64,000 nt of DNA from Aquilaria yunnanensis. Taxonomy: Eukaryota; Streptophyta; Magnoliopsida; Malvales; Thymelaeaceae. Numbering within the stretch: the stretch's first letter is position 1; each line of letters starts with the position of its first letter. The notes beneath the pieces were generated by a model. That model ran no database searches. It was not told the DNA's origin and worked only from the letters and a program-made list of their open reading frames with translations. The stretch lies in the NCBI GenBank assembly GCA_039654915.1, contig CM077596.1, forward strand, positions 75,889,751 to 75,953,750, in the 5' to 3' direction. Position numbers and translations under genes: made by a program. This document shows positions 20,668 through 32,468 of this stretch, in pieces.

Positions 20668-23600
20668 TTTCTAGGAGGAAGTAAAAGAAAGAAGGGGTGA
20701 AGGAATCAGTTATTATGGGCAACTGAGAGAACCGACTTGAGAGTCACGGAGTACCGTATCCGCCGTTTAACCGGAAAAGTAGATCCTACTTCATTTTGAT
20801 GTGATAGATATTTTTTATCTTGGATATTCCATCGAGCTGACGTTGATCCAGTTCTCGATTATTGAATCCATTGTCCGCTTTTGACAAAGTTTCAACGACA
20901 ATATTTCTTGATGTCTGCCTTATCTTTGACCACAGCTATCTCTTATCTTGGATGCTGCTAAGCTGGTATCAATCCTATCCTTCCAGGTGTAGCCTCGATT
21001 ATTGAATCAATTACCAGGCTTTTGACAATATTGTCTACTTTATCCTTTTTTATATCTGCCTTATCCTTGGCTATAGCTATCTTTTATCTTGGATACTACT
21101 AGCTAACGTCAATCCTGTCCTTCCAGGTGTAGTCTCGATTATTGAATCGATTGCCAGGATTTTGACATATTGTCTATCTTATCCTTGAATTCCTGATGCG
21201 GGTTGGTCCCGCATATTAGCTGTGTATCCAGTGATAGATTGGTAAGAGCTGATGTTATTGAGATCTCAGCTTATACTGCTGTAACGGTGCGGTGGATGTG
21301 TTTCCCATTTGATTCCTATCATGTAAAAGTCATGCATGCATGATGTGAAATGCATGAATGCAAAGCATGTGTAATTGATGGTTCTTTTTTTTTTTGTATG
21401 GATCTAGTTCTTTATGTCTTTGTTTTACTGGATCCTCTTTGTGATGGCCTTCTTGGACTATCATTGAATCTCTTTATGCTTTCCAGCTTTTGTTCGCTGC
21501 CTCAAAAGCCCAACTCTTTTCAAAATCCTCTTTCTTTGACTTGTTCTTGAATTTTGGCCTCAATTTCTTTAAAGTTGGCCCGCCTCATAATTTATATCTC
21601 TTTCGGGTACTCATCCATTGTCATGGATTTGATACCATCAAAGGCTTTACTTTCAATGTCTGCTTTGCCCCTTTTCTTGTGACCGTGCCGACACTTACTT
21701 ATTCCCATGTTATAATCTGAATGATTGCTCTTCCTTGAACTCATGTTTTGATCCATAAGACTTGCCCCCTTGTCTATTGAACTTCTTTGTTGGCAGTACT
21801 CCTCTTACACTTCGTAGAGACTACTTTGCCCCCCCTGAATATGGTATTTATGTGGATAAAAGGTATCACCTCACCTTTAACAGAAGGTCGAGCATTTCTA
21901 GACCTTTGTGATGGCACTTGATCGTAAATTTCTCTTACAAGAACCACATCTTATTAAAGAAAGACTCAAGCTATCTCCTTACTTTTAAGTCTACATACAT
22001 TAATGAATAATGGTTTGGCCTTAAAGAAAAACTTTCATCAATTTGCAAAGCTTGACAAAGTAATTTACGGTCTTTGTTTTCAATTAAAATATCCTGCCAT
22101 TCTTCCCTTTCCAACTCGAAGACATAAACTGTGCAAGGCAATAAGGTAGAAACATGATTCACAAGGATAGCCTTTTAGCTGAATGAGGATGATATCGAAA
22201 GGTAACTGTTAGGTGTGAAGAAAATTAAGTTTGAATGTTTTTTTTTTGTTGCAGTCTTTTAGCTGAATGAGAATGATATTAAGAGGTAAATATTAGGTCT
22301 GAGTAAAGTTAAGTTTGAGTGGTGTGAAAGAATGGTATTTTAATATTACTTGTGAGCAGTATTAAATAAGGTAGAAACATGATTCACAATGATAGTCTTT
22401 TAACTGAATGAGGATGTTCGGTTTGAGAAAAGTTAAATTTAAGTGGTGTGAAAGAATGGTCTTTTAATACTACTCGTGAGCAGTATTAAACAAGGTAGAA
22501 ACATGATTCACAATGATAGTCTTTTACCTGAATGAGGATGTTCGGTTTGAGAAAAGTTAAATTTAAGTGGTGTGGAAGAAGGGTCTTTTAATACTACTCG
22601 TGAGCGAATTTGATTATGGTGAAAAACTCAATAGTGATGACCTCAACTTGCCACTCTTTCCAGAAAGTTAGACCTCATCTGTTGCCCCCCAACTATTGTG
22701 ATCTTTATGCATGCTTGGTTTGAGGGTTGCTTTTGTGTTCTAAACCGCCTTTGCAGGTTTTCAGTCTAGAATCCATATCTCACTTTTTTTTTTTTCTAGT
22801 TTGAGCCCTTTTTCCTTTTTTTTTTTTTTGTTTTTTTTTCTTTTGTTTCCTTTTTTTTTTTTTTTTTGTGAGCTATGGTGATGACATACTTGATAACTCT
22901 CTTGAAGTGAGATGACTCAAGTGGCCTTGCTTGCTCGTGTTTGTTCTCAGTTCTTTTTGGTTTTGAATTTTCCCTTGTTGGCTTTTTGACGGAAGGGATG
23001 AACTTTTTCCTTTTCGGAGTTTTTGTTACAGAGAACCAAGATCATAGCCTTCTTGAAATGAGATGATTCAAGTGGCTTTATTTGCTTCTCAGTCTCTCTT
23101 TTTTTTTTTTGGATTTTCCCTTTAATGGCTTTTTTATGGAAGGGATGAACTTTTTCTTTTCGGAGTTTGTGTTGCGGAAAACTGAGAACCTTTTTTTTTT
23201 GTTTTTTTTTGTTTTGAGCATTTATGAGAATTGGGAGGCCACTGAAGTCATTTAATATGAGAGCTACTTTGTTTGGAAACTAACCCCAAACTTCTTGCAA
23301 GGATGTTGATAACCACTGTGAATTCTTTTTGAGGGTTGAGGTGCAACATATGAAATCTTTCTTACTAGATTTGGCAGCACTTTCAAGATCATTACTATCA
23401 AATTTTCCTTAACTTTTTATTTTCACCCACGAGTAGTATCATTTTCAAAGTAAAGTGTGATAGCAATAATGGATAGTATAATGGAAAGGAGTGAGAGATG
23501 GATATAAAAACGGAATTTTGGTAAGAAGTGGTAGAATGTGTAGGTGTAATAATTGAATTTTTGGTAAAAATTGGTAGAATGTGTAGAAGTAATAATGGAA

Positions 23601-24022
23601 TTAAAAAGTGGTAGAATGTACACATTACATCTTTTTGTTGTTCCAAGAAAAAGAATACCAGGTGTCCATTTAACAAAGACTACACCCTAGATTCTGGACT
23701 AAATCTAGGAGATTTTTACTATTAGATTACTTTGTCAAGCTTTCAAAGATGCAAGCTTAGTAAAAGGATTCCCTGTTATTCAAAAGTGTGTGCGAACTGT
23801 TAGATCGGATCTGACTTAGAGTCCTTCCAAAATCAATGTAATTCCAGCTCGAAATCTTCACTTTCAATTACCAATCACATCATGGCCTAGGAATTTAAAC
23901 TCGACCAACTATTGGACCTTGAGTTTCAGTGCCACACAATTTTCAATTAAATGCCCGATTGAACATTTTGTATTTGGCGTTTGGGTCATTTCAACTTGGA
24001 AGAGGAGGCTACTTGACCTTTG
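20668..24022 (-). other. Non-coding interior of the Tat/Ogre-like element
   Basis: This is where pol would normally lie, but no recognisable protease, reverse transcriptase, RNase H or integrase motif is seen in any frame. Instead there are local tandem repeats: about 110-bp units at 20,805-21,190 (TTATCTTGGAT...GATTATTGAATC) and about 120-bp units at 22,140-22,620 (AAGGTAGAAACATGATTCAC). A pair of roughly 190-bp units lies at 22,890-23,210 (GGAAGGGATGAACTTTTTC), amid long T-runs, with further repeats at 23,410-23,625 (GTGGTAGAATGT). A short open frame at 21,971-22,162 is unrecognised. Confidence 0.65.
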
Positions 24023-25128
24023 CTACCGTTGGTATGGGTGGTAGCAGGTTTGTAACTTGTGAAAATTGAATCGACTTGAGTAGCATTTCTTCCCATTGGT
24101 GGTAGTATGTGGTACTGATGAGGAAGCCTTGGAGATTACAATCTCAATAGGATATCCTTTCACTTGTAACGTGAGTGGTATTGGACCATAGGACTTGGAG
24201 ATGATGTTTTGGACAGCTCCGCTTCTTTTATTGAAACATCCTCCAATTGAAGAATCGACCAGCTTTCCTGTTTTAATTCCAAATTCGATCTTTTCTCCAG
24301 ATAAAACCATATTTGAAAAGCTACTTTAAGTGTTCCCAACTAGTTTTTCATAAAATGGTTTATTTAGTGTTTGGGTAAACAGGGTGATCAATTCTCTTTC
24401 TATCATAGATGGTTGAACTTGTGCGGCTAAGTGTCTCCACCTTTATGCGTATTCCTTAAAAGTCTCTTGTTCCTTCTTCTCTATATTCTGGAGAATTTGG
24501 TGATCTAGGGGTAAGTCTATAACATGCTCACAGTTACTGATTGAGAGCTTAAACGAGGTCATTCCAGGCTTTGATGTTTCTCAGACCTTGACTTAGATAC
24601 CATTGTAGCACTGACTTTGTAAGATTTTCTTGAAAAAGTGCTATCAACACTTTCTCGTCTCTTGTGAGTGGTTGTATTTTCCTTAGAAACAGCGTAATAT
24701 AATTGATGGGATAACTTGTTCCATCATATTTCACAAAGTCAGGTACCTTAAAGTATGAGGGAATCACAACATCTGGTATCAAGCAAAGATTGTTCATCAA
24801 AAGAGATAAAATGCCTCTTTCAATGGTCTGCAGTCTCTTTTCTATGATCTCGAGTTTTTTTAGTATTCTCTTCTTCTTTAAGCAGGAGCTTCTTTTCTTC
24901 AAAAAATTGGACTATGCCTTAGATGAATGATATCAGATGGACCTGAGTCATGAAAGAGCTTCTCTTGAACTGAGACCTGTTCTGAGTCAATTGGGGAGGA
25001 TAGGTTAGATCTTGTGGGTCATTGACGGGGACTTGGGTCGCTAACTCCATTAACTGTTTCATTTGCTCAGCCATACTTTCTATATTGGACTTCATATCTA
25101 TGAGACGTCCTTTGGTTTGTTCTGCCAT
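24023..25128 (-). pseudogene. Broken Tat/Ogre-type gag
   Basis: Three open pieces lie in three different frames. 24,919-25,128 starts MAEQTKGRLIDMKSNIES and is Gln/Met-rich. 24,549-24,902 carries the capsid signature KVPDFVKYDGTSYP, then LTRDEKVLIALFQENLTKS and WYLSQG. 24,023-24,310 contains MVLSGEKIEFGIKTGKL. These motifs in this order match the Retrotrans_gag region of Tat/Ogre elements. Frameshifts between pieces mean no full Gag can be made. The break looks older than the nearly identical LTRs, so the element was already defective when it inserted. Confidence 0.8.
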
Positions 25129-25179
25129 TAATCTTATTTGGAGCCGAGCTGGATATCGGTGTTGATGGCCAATTTTACC

Positions 25180-25385
25180 GTTTCTAAAGTGAGATTCATT
25201 TTATTAAACTTTATATGCAATTGATTGATGTGATGGATGTATGTAATACAAAATGAGATTATGTTTTTATCAGACTTTGTATGCATGTATTTAATGTAAT
25301 GGATGCGTGCAATACAAAATGAGATTATGTTTTATCAGACTTTGTATGCACGTGATTGATGTAATGGATGCATGCAATGAGTGAG
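25180..25385. repeat. 63-bp tandem repeats in the element leader
   Basis: About three units share ATACAAAATGAGATTATGTTT, TCAGACTTTGTATGCA and GATGTAATGGATGCATGCAA-type phrases. They lie just upstream of the gag remnant in the element's direction. No function is assigned. Confidence 0.7.
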
Positions 25386-26088
25386 TTTGCTTATCCATTA
25401 TCGTGGAACTTCAAAACTTTTAGTTGTCATTATAAATGACCAAAAAGTTAGCATAATTTGATGCGTGGTTTTGATGCATGAAGAATAATTGCACAAGAAA
25501 GATAAGATTATTAATAAGTTAAATAGCAATTAACAACTCATGAAGTATTATGGATAAACAAGTTAAAACCATACGAAGAAAAGTGTAGAGTAACAACACA
25601 GCATAACAAGGATATGCTTATGGCGTTGGTAAAATGGTAGAAATTCTATGGTCAGTTCTATGGTTAAGTGGGGAGTTCTATATGCAGAATGTGGTTTATC
25701 AAAAAGGCAAGGGATAGTTCCCGAATCCCACCACTAAATCATAGTGACGGCCCGATTCCTTACCCTCTAGGGTTAATGTAAGGAATGGATTAATTCGAGT
25801 CGTAGCTTTTCGTGGGCCCATGCAGAGACTAACCGTCTCAGAAGGCAATACACTACTTTGCTACTTTGAAACCGGTGAAGGCTTGGAGACCATGGCCTCA
25901 CAAGGACAACAACACCAATTCCACTTAGAAAGAATTGTGTTCGATTTGAGGAAGCTCGGGTATAGAGCTTCATTTTGTGAATACATTATGCATGTTTAGA
26001 ATAAGTAAATATAACATATAAATCCACATAAAAATAAACAAAACAGAACAAAATAAATCAACTTTTAGGCTTAACTCACTAACCAGGG

Positions 26089-26106
26089 TCCCCAGTGGAG
26101 TCGCCA
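26089..26106 (-). other. Primer-binding site of the Tat/Ogre-like element
   Basis: TGGCGACTCCACTGGGGA on the minus strand, three bases downstream of the 5' LTR. It starts TGG, the complement of a tRNA 3' CCA. The identity of the primer tRNA (Arg is usual for Ogre-type elements) was not tested. Confidence 0.75.
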
Positions 26107-26109
26107 AGC

Positions 26110-28232
26110 TGTGGCAACATCGGGTTTTCGGGAGTCGCCACCAATCAGTTTACCTAGGTCGATTGGTCACCTTAAATATTGGTCTACGAGAGTTCGGGGG
26201 TTCGGGAGTACGGTTACGTTAAAACAACTTTGTTAAAACGCCCAAAAATTGGCACCTTAGTTGATTTTAATTTTGTTTCGCTTTGCTTTTAAATAAATTT
26301 CAGTTAATTTTCAATCTAGAATTTTTAACTGAATTAATCGGATGTGGATTTTTGGTAATTAATTTGTATAGAATTTTATACTTCCGAACCATGGACTCTG
26401 CCGAGTCATTTGGACACGGAAGATTTTTATTCCGAACCATGGACTCTGCCGAGTCATTTGGACACGGAATTTGGTGAAAATTTTAATCCATATCGTAAAA
26501 ATATGGATTTTTATCTTTTTATTTAATTTATTTATTTTGAAAGTTTGATATTTTCCAAACTGTAAATCCTGCTGGATCATCCGGATATGGAAATTACTTT
26601 AATTAATTGTTAGTTATATAATTATTATTTTTATGGAATTTATTATTACTAATTTGTAAGTCTTTTGTTTTTAGATTTATTAATAATCTAAAAAATTTAT
26701 TTTTTATTCTTTACACTTTCTTTTCTTTTCTTTCTTTTCTTTCTTTCTTTTCTTTCTTTTTGATTTTATCTTTCTTTTAGTTTTATTTTTCCTTTCTTTT
26801 CTTTCTTTTCTTTTCTTTTCTTTTTCTTTTCTTTTTCTTTTCTTTCTTTTCTTTCTTTTCTTTCTTTCTTTTCTTTTTTTATCTTTTTCTTATCTTTCTT
26901 ATCTTTTTCTTATCTTTCTTTTAGTTTTTTTTTTAGTGAAAGTTATTTATTATTTAAATAATTATTCAATTTATAAAAGAAAAATAAAAATAATTGGCTT
27001 TTTAAAAAATTATTTTTATTAGGCTTAAAAAATAATCTTCTTTTAATTTTCATTTATTTATTTAAGTAAGGGTAAAGGTGAATTAAATTAAAAAAAATTA
27101 TATAAAGGAAAATTAATAATAATAAAGTGGGGCTTTTTGGCCATCCACTTTAAAAATAAATAATAATAAAGGTTAGCAAAGTTAATTAAATTAATTAACA
27201 ACAATAATAAAAATTAGCCAAGTTTAATTAAATTAATTGATTAACAATAATAATAAAAAGTTAGTCAAGTTAATTAAATTAATTGATTAACAACAATAAT
27301 AAAAAGTTAGTCAAGCTAATTAAATTAATTAATTAACAACAATAATAAAAAGTTAGTCAAGTTAATTAAATTAATTAATTAACAACAATAATAAAAAGTT
27401 AGTCAAGTTAATTAAATTAATTAATTAACAACAATAAAAGTTAGCCAAGTTAATTAAATTAATTAATTAACAACAATAAAAGTTAGCCAAGATAATTAAT
27501 TAATTAACAAAAATAATAAAAAGTTAATTAATTGTTAACAACAATTATAAAAGTTAGTAATAATGCAAAAATTAAAAGGTTAGTAACAATAATAATATTA
27601 AAAGTTAGTTGTTAGTAAGTTAATAACAAAAAAAAAGGGGTTAGTAATAATAACAAATAAGTAAAACAAGTAAAAATTAAAATAGTTAGGAATTAATTCT
27701 GCAAGAACAAAATAAAAGGTTAGTGACCAAAGTGAAAGAAATAAAAAAAATAGAGGACAAAACAAGGGTTGTACCCTTTAGTTTTAATTTTGAATTTTGC
27801 TGGGAACGTGAGAAACAGACGCGCGCGCAGGGGGGGAAGGAGAGGCAGCTGGCGGCGGGGCGGCAGCGCGGCCAGGGGCAGGTGGGGACGGCGCGACGGC
27901 AGCGTGGGGGAGCGATGAGCGGCGGCGGGACGGCGTGGAGCGACGGGCAGCGAAGGAGAAGGCTCCAGAGGGCCTCGAAGTCTCTGGAGATGAGATTTTT
28001 TTATTTTTATTATTATTTTAACTAATAATAAATTTTTAATTTTTAATTTACACACACAAACAGATATATTATTATATTTTATTTATTTTTTTTTTTAAAC
28101 TTATAAAATAAAAATGCCCCCATCCTAAACTAATTGTTATCAATAAATATAAAATATTATTTTTAATTTAATTAATATTTTTTAATTAATTAATTTTTTT
28201 TTATGAAGGTCGGACGAAATTGGGTGTCAACA
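26110..28232 (-). repeat. 5' LTR of the Tat/Ogre-like element
   Basis: 2,123 bp, colinear with 12,956-15,079 including every internal sub-repeat and the GC island (about 27,810-27,990). One base is missing relative to the other LTR, in the AATTTA(A)CACAC stretch. It should act as promoter and 5' end of the element transcript, which runs toward lower coordinates. Confidence 0.95.
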
Positions 28233-28278
28233 ATGTGGTTGTTGCGAGGAACAATAAATGGGTTTTAATTGAAGTATG

Positions 28279-29647
28279 TGTTGTGAAAATCAAGAGTTTA
28301 TCAATTTTACCCTCAAAAACCCGCAAGCGAACGAAATCGTTATATACTTAGGAGTAATTAAAGGTGTCATCCCAAGAGAGTTAGTGATTTTATCTAGATT
28401 TAAAGATCAAAGTTGCTCAAGCTACCTAACTTAATCAACACAAGAAAAATGACTCTAAAGAAGATGGAAAGTACTAAAGATAGAACTTAGGATCAATGTG
28501 ACTACCCCTCTAGGATTCATTTCCTACCCAATGCTACTCAATAAAGTTGGTCCCCAAATGTGAAGCTCCATGTGTGGTCAAAAAGATTTCATATCAAAAA
28601 CCCCTTCCTCAAGATAGGTTTTTGCGCACCCTCCACTAACTTGGGCTTTACTTAAGCTCCAACTTAACTTAAGGTGGTTGAAGAGCTAAACCTTCTTTTA
28701 ATGCCTAATGTTCACTTATATTATCTCTAATTTAAGTTAACATTATGCCCCTTCCATTCCTCTTTGTCACCCTTAAAACCTTTCTCAAGGATTTAATGGT
28801 CTAATGCATTAGACATGGTGGCCAACCATTCATCAAATAAGAAGCTCAATGCAAGGAACAACACAATAGAACTCATCCATAAACACACAAAACAACTTCA
28901 CTAAGTAACAAAGGGAGGAAAGTCACACTAGAAAGGTAAAGAAATCTACTCACGATCCATAGCTAATGTCATCAACAAATCCATAATAACAATGACAACG
29001 AAAATCATACAACTCAAACTAGAGAAGAGAAGAAACTCAGAAAACCCCCTTGACGTTTGTACGCTCGAAATCAACAATCCTCTGGTTCCAGTTTCCCAAG
29101 AACGCCTCCAAAAAGCTCAATACGCCTCCAGTCGGGTCTAGATCAAAATCAGCCAAGAAGCCCTCTTTTGGACTCTTTCTCTTCTTCTATTTATACCTCT
29201 TCTTCATTCCAGCCCTAAAAGGATAAGTATCACCGATCCAAGCCAGCTCATCAGGTGGAAAAATAGTGGGGGACCATCAAAACGCGAGCTTTTGGCAAAA
29301 CAGAGCATTGCTGGCGACGCGTCGCCAGCATGGGTCGAGTTCTGGCGATGCGTCGCCAAATGACCATCAGGAACTCAGAACACTGCTAACGTGGGCGACG
29401 CGTCGCCAATTCTGAGTGAATTCTGGCGACGCGGCGCCGACTTTCATTTTTGCACTTCTTCCACGTCCCTTGTCCAAATGCCGTCCCACTCAAGCTTGCT
29501 TCTAATGCCCCGTCCGTAACACTCGATCACACCTGTAATGAGCAAAAATACCAAGAAAAACTAAGACAAGGAGGAAAAATCAACACAATTTGACGGTCAC
29601 AGTTGTCAAAAGGTCAATACTTTGACCGTGGAATGATGCACTTAACA
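28279..29647 (-). repeat. 3' LTR of the Athila element
   Basis: 1,369 bp, running TGTTAAGTGC...TTTTCACAACA on the minus strand. It contains four copies (perfect or one-off) of the palindrome TGGCGACGCGTCGCCA at 29,312-29,438. Confidence 0.95.
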
Positions 29648-29662
29648 AATTCCCCCAAACTT
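29648..29662 (-). other. Polypurine tract of the Athila element
   Basis: AAGTTTGGGGGAATT on the minus strand, abutting the 3' LTR. Purine-rich plus-strand primer position. Confidence 0.8.
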
Positions 29663-31066
29663 AAACCTAAGCTAGTCCCTAGCGACCTAACCTACAACAT
29701 ACTCAAAAACAAAAGAAGCTATCATGGTAACCAAATGTTGCATCTAAACTTCAATGATCAACTAAGTTTGACTTCAAAAGAAGAAATGGTGACTAAGGAA
29801 AAGTTAATTTTGCTACCTAGGGTGAAGCCCCCCAGGGGTATGACCCCCTAGATGATTTAAATTTCCATTAAGGGAGTTGTGTTAAGTTCTTTTCCAAATG
29901 CTTGCAAAAGGATCCAGCACCCTCGACGTTACTTCTCTACGGTCAGTTGCACCACACTCAAAGCTCAAATGGTTTACTTTCAAAGGATAGCAACAGGTTC
30001 GGAGCTCAAAGAGAAAATGGAGGAACCAAAAGATAGTCTTTCATGATAGAGTTAGTGAGGCGGTGAAAAATGAAAACCAAGTGCCTAAAAGAAACAATCA
30101 AGTTGAACAAGCACCAATCCACAATCCACCAACCTCTTTACACCTTATAAACTAACTATTGTTTCCTCTTCATGTATTTAGCCGTTTGGCAAGTGCATAA
30201 ACGGGAGCTCCGCCTAAGCCCAAGCTACTAACTTAATACAATCCAAGGTGATTTTATTTTCAACCATACTCTTATTTCAAGCACCTTTTCGAGCTGTGAT
30301 CAACTCTTGCCGTAGGAGAAGACCCCAACCTACTTCGATACTAGGAAACAACGGAGTAGTGTTTTTTTTTTTTTTTTGAACTATAAACCACACCAAGCTT
30401 GCCATTATTTCCCTCTTGATTCAACTTAATGCAATTCCTTTTAAGCTCTAGTTTTGACCTTTTTCCACCTCAGTTAACTCAAGGGTATAACCACAAGAAA
30501 ATAAAAGCTCAAATTAAGGGTGATTTGAAGGAATGTAGAGGGGTTAGTTAATTGGTGGGGAGGTTCCTCCTATGAAACCACATGCTTCAAGCTCAAACAC
30601 TCATGCGAGTTTGCTAGGTCCTTAGGCAAGTTTTAGAACAAAACTCAAAAGATACGAGATTATGGCACAACTCCCAAGTTCATTATAACACATTATCAAA
30701 GATTCACCCAAAAGCATCAAAACTGATTTTTCCAAATTCATCAAAGCTTCAAGAGAATCAAACTAGTAACCATATCCATTCATATGAAACAAAATGGTCA
30801 CCAATGAGTCCTAAAGACACCAAAAACAAACAAGGACTACAAAAAGAAATTCTCAACCTATCCAACTTCACTAACAGAAGAGAGGAAAACAAGACACAAA
30901 ATATGCAAGAAACATGCACCCTAAATCTAAAACAAAGACACGACACAAACACAAAAGCCAAGTATGATAATCATGCACCCACTCCCCCAAACTTAAAACT
31001 AGCATTGTCCTCAATGGAAAGTGAGTAAGCAAGAATCATACCTGGGGGCGGGTGTTCCCGCCCCTA
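29663..31066 (-). other. 3' untranslated part of the Athila element
   Basis: About 1.4 kb between the third ORF and the polypurine tract. No frame resembles a known protein. It contains a T-run near 30,361-30,377 and otherwise unique-looking sequence. Confidence 0.6.
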
Positions 31067-31139
31067 CTACTCCTCGCCCATGTCATCATGGCCGGAAGAC
31101 CCACCAGCAGGCGGAAAAGAGGAAGGACCTTCAGACGTG

Positions 31140-32468
31140 TCATGGGGATGTCCGAAATGTGGGTAAAAGGGAGGTGGGTGGCTGGAGGGGTGGGGTGTGT
31201 ACCACTGGTAAGCGGAAGGGTGGAAATGGGGGGGGGATGGGTGGGAATGGTGGATATTCAGGCGTGAGATCCCGCAGCTGCTGCTGGTGTTGGTGGCCCC
31301 AACGGACTTGCCCGGAAAGAGATTCCTGGTTGCCGGCAATAAGTGCGATGCCCTCGCGCATCTCTTTTGCAAAAGAAGTAAAGGAGCCACCAACTGATTC
31401 AAACCGAGCCGCTGACTCTTCATGCTGCTCTCGCATCATCAAGTACATCTTGTTGAGTGCTACGGCCAAAGAGGCCGGAGTCGCGGTAGCTGGATCGACT
31501 AACTGCTCAGAAGCCCCTCCAACGTCCTCCCCTAGATATGGCTCCTGTTCTTCTTCTCCTTCTTCCACTTGCTCTTGCTCTTGGTCGGCATTCTCTTCCT
31601 CCTCTTCTGACACTACCTCCCGAATACCTTCCGAAGCACCACTAAGCTTGTCCACCGAGATTGGCTTGATGACCAAAGTTATCCTTGAGGGATCTTCCAT
31701 GACAACACCGGCCCTCAACATTAAGGTAGTGACCAGCTGAGGGAAAGGCAGGTTCCCCCGTTTCGACTTGGCGGCGCGACGAATATGCTTTAGGATGAAG
31801 TGTCCGACATTAATTCAGATGTCACATGTTATGCAGTATAAGATCTCCAAGCGATCCGGGGTGACTTCCCGAACATGAGTGGTCGGGACGAGGCGGGAGG
31901 CGATGAAATAGTTCCAAGCTTTCATCTCTGGAGGAAGGGCTGAAGAACTGAAGTAGAGCTTCCTATGAGATTGATCCCGGTTCAGTGTCCAATGAACCGG
32001 GCGACCGCATACTACTTGAGCTTGTTGATCCAGGGAAACCTCCTTGATTTGTCCTCCAATCAATGGGTTGATGTTGAACAGCTTATTGATCACAGCATCC
32101 CCATAATGCACCGCTTGTTGGCGCACAAAACAAACCTTGGCTTGGCGATTCAGATAGTAAGCTCCCATCAAGTTGGCGTAGAATTCCATTATGAGGATGT
32201 TGGACACTTCCGCTTGAGAATGATTGACCCATTGTTGCCATCCATGCCTCTCCACAATTCTTAGTATCCCCTCATTTTCCTTCTTCGAGAAGTCGAAGCC
32301 TCTTTCTGGTGTGAGCTTGCGATTCATGAACCCCTCAAAATAGTTGCTTGCCCGAGAGGACACAAAGCGTGAATTATCATAGGGTGGTTCTTGTGGCTCC
32401 TCTTGACGGATCCTTTTCCCCCTCCCCTTTTCTTTCAACGAGTTTATGGGCACCGACTTGCGATGCAT
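31140..32468 (-). pseudogene. Athila third ORF (env-position, plant transposon protein type)
   Basis: Starts MHRKSVPINSLKEKGRGKR and carries FVSSRASNYFEGFMNRKL, GWQQWVNHS, EVSNILIMEFYANL and FVRQQAVHYGDAVINKLF. This is the conserved core of the third-ORF protein of Athila elements (putative plant transposon protein domain). One in-frame TGA at 31,815-31,817 splits it, probably CGA to TGA, a typical CpG transition. The second part has an acidic Glu-rich linker and a Pro-rich end. Near the C-terminus a run of nine G (31,228-31,236) is a likely slippage site, because the neighbouring frame continues to 31,067 with a plausible GGSSGHDDMGEE end. No signal peptide or transmembrane anchor typical of envelope proteins is seen. 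The function of this ORF class is unknown. Confidence 0.75.

Larger units (their letters stand above)
12956..28232 (-). mobile_element. Tat/Ogre-like Ty3/gypsy retrotransposon with accessory genes
   Basis: 15.3 kb, oriented on the minus strand, flanked by the perfect 5-bp TSD ATGTG (12,951-12,955 and 28,233-28,237). Order in its own direction: 5' LTR (26,110-28,232), tRNA primer site, frameshifted gag (23.9-25.2 kb), repeat-rich non-coding DNA, three cysteine-rich protein genes, a LOG-family gene, a hairpin minisatellite array, polypurine tract, 3' LTR (12,956-15,079). By eye the LTRs differ at roughly eight bases plus one 1-bp indel, so insertion was recent. I recognise no protease, reverse transcriptase, RNase H or integrase, so it must have moved using proteins supplied in trans. 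The gag type and a tandem-repeat 3' region fit Tat/Ogre-lineage elements. Confidence 0.9.

Noticed and set aside
12956..28232. Two 2.1-kb repeats as a segmental duplication rather than LTRs
   Set aside because: They have TG/CA ends, a primer site, a polypurine tract and a 5-bp TSD in the right places.
31021..31740. 239-residue plus-strand protein rich in Ser and Cys
   Set aside because: It is antisense to the Athila third ORF and has no domain.
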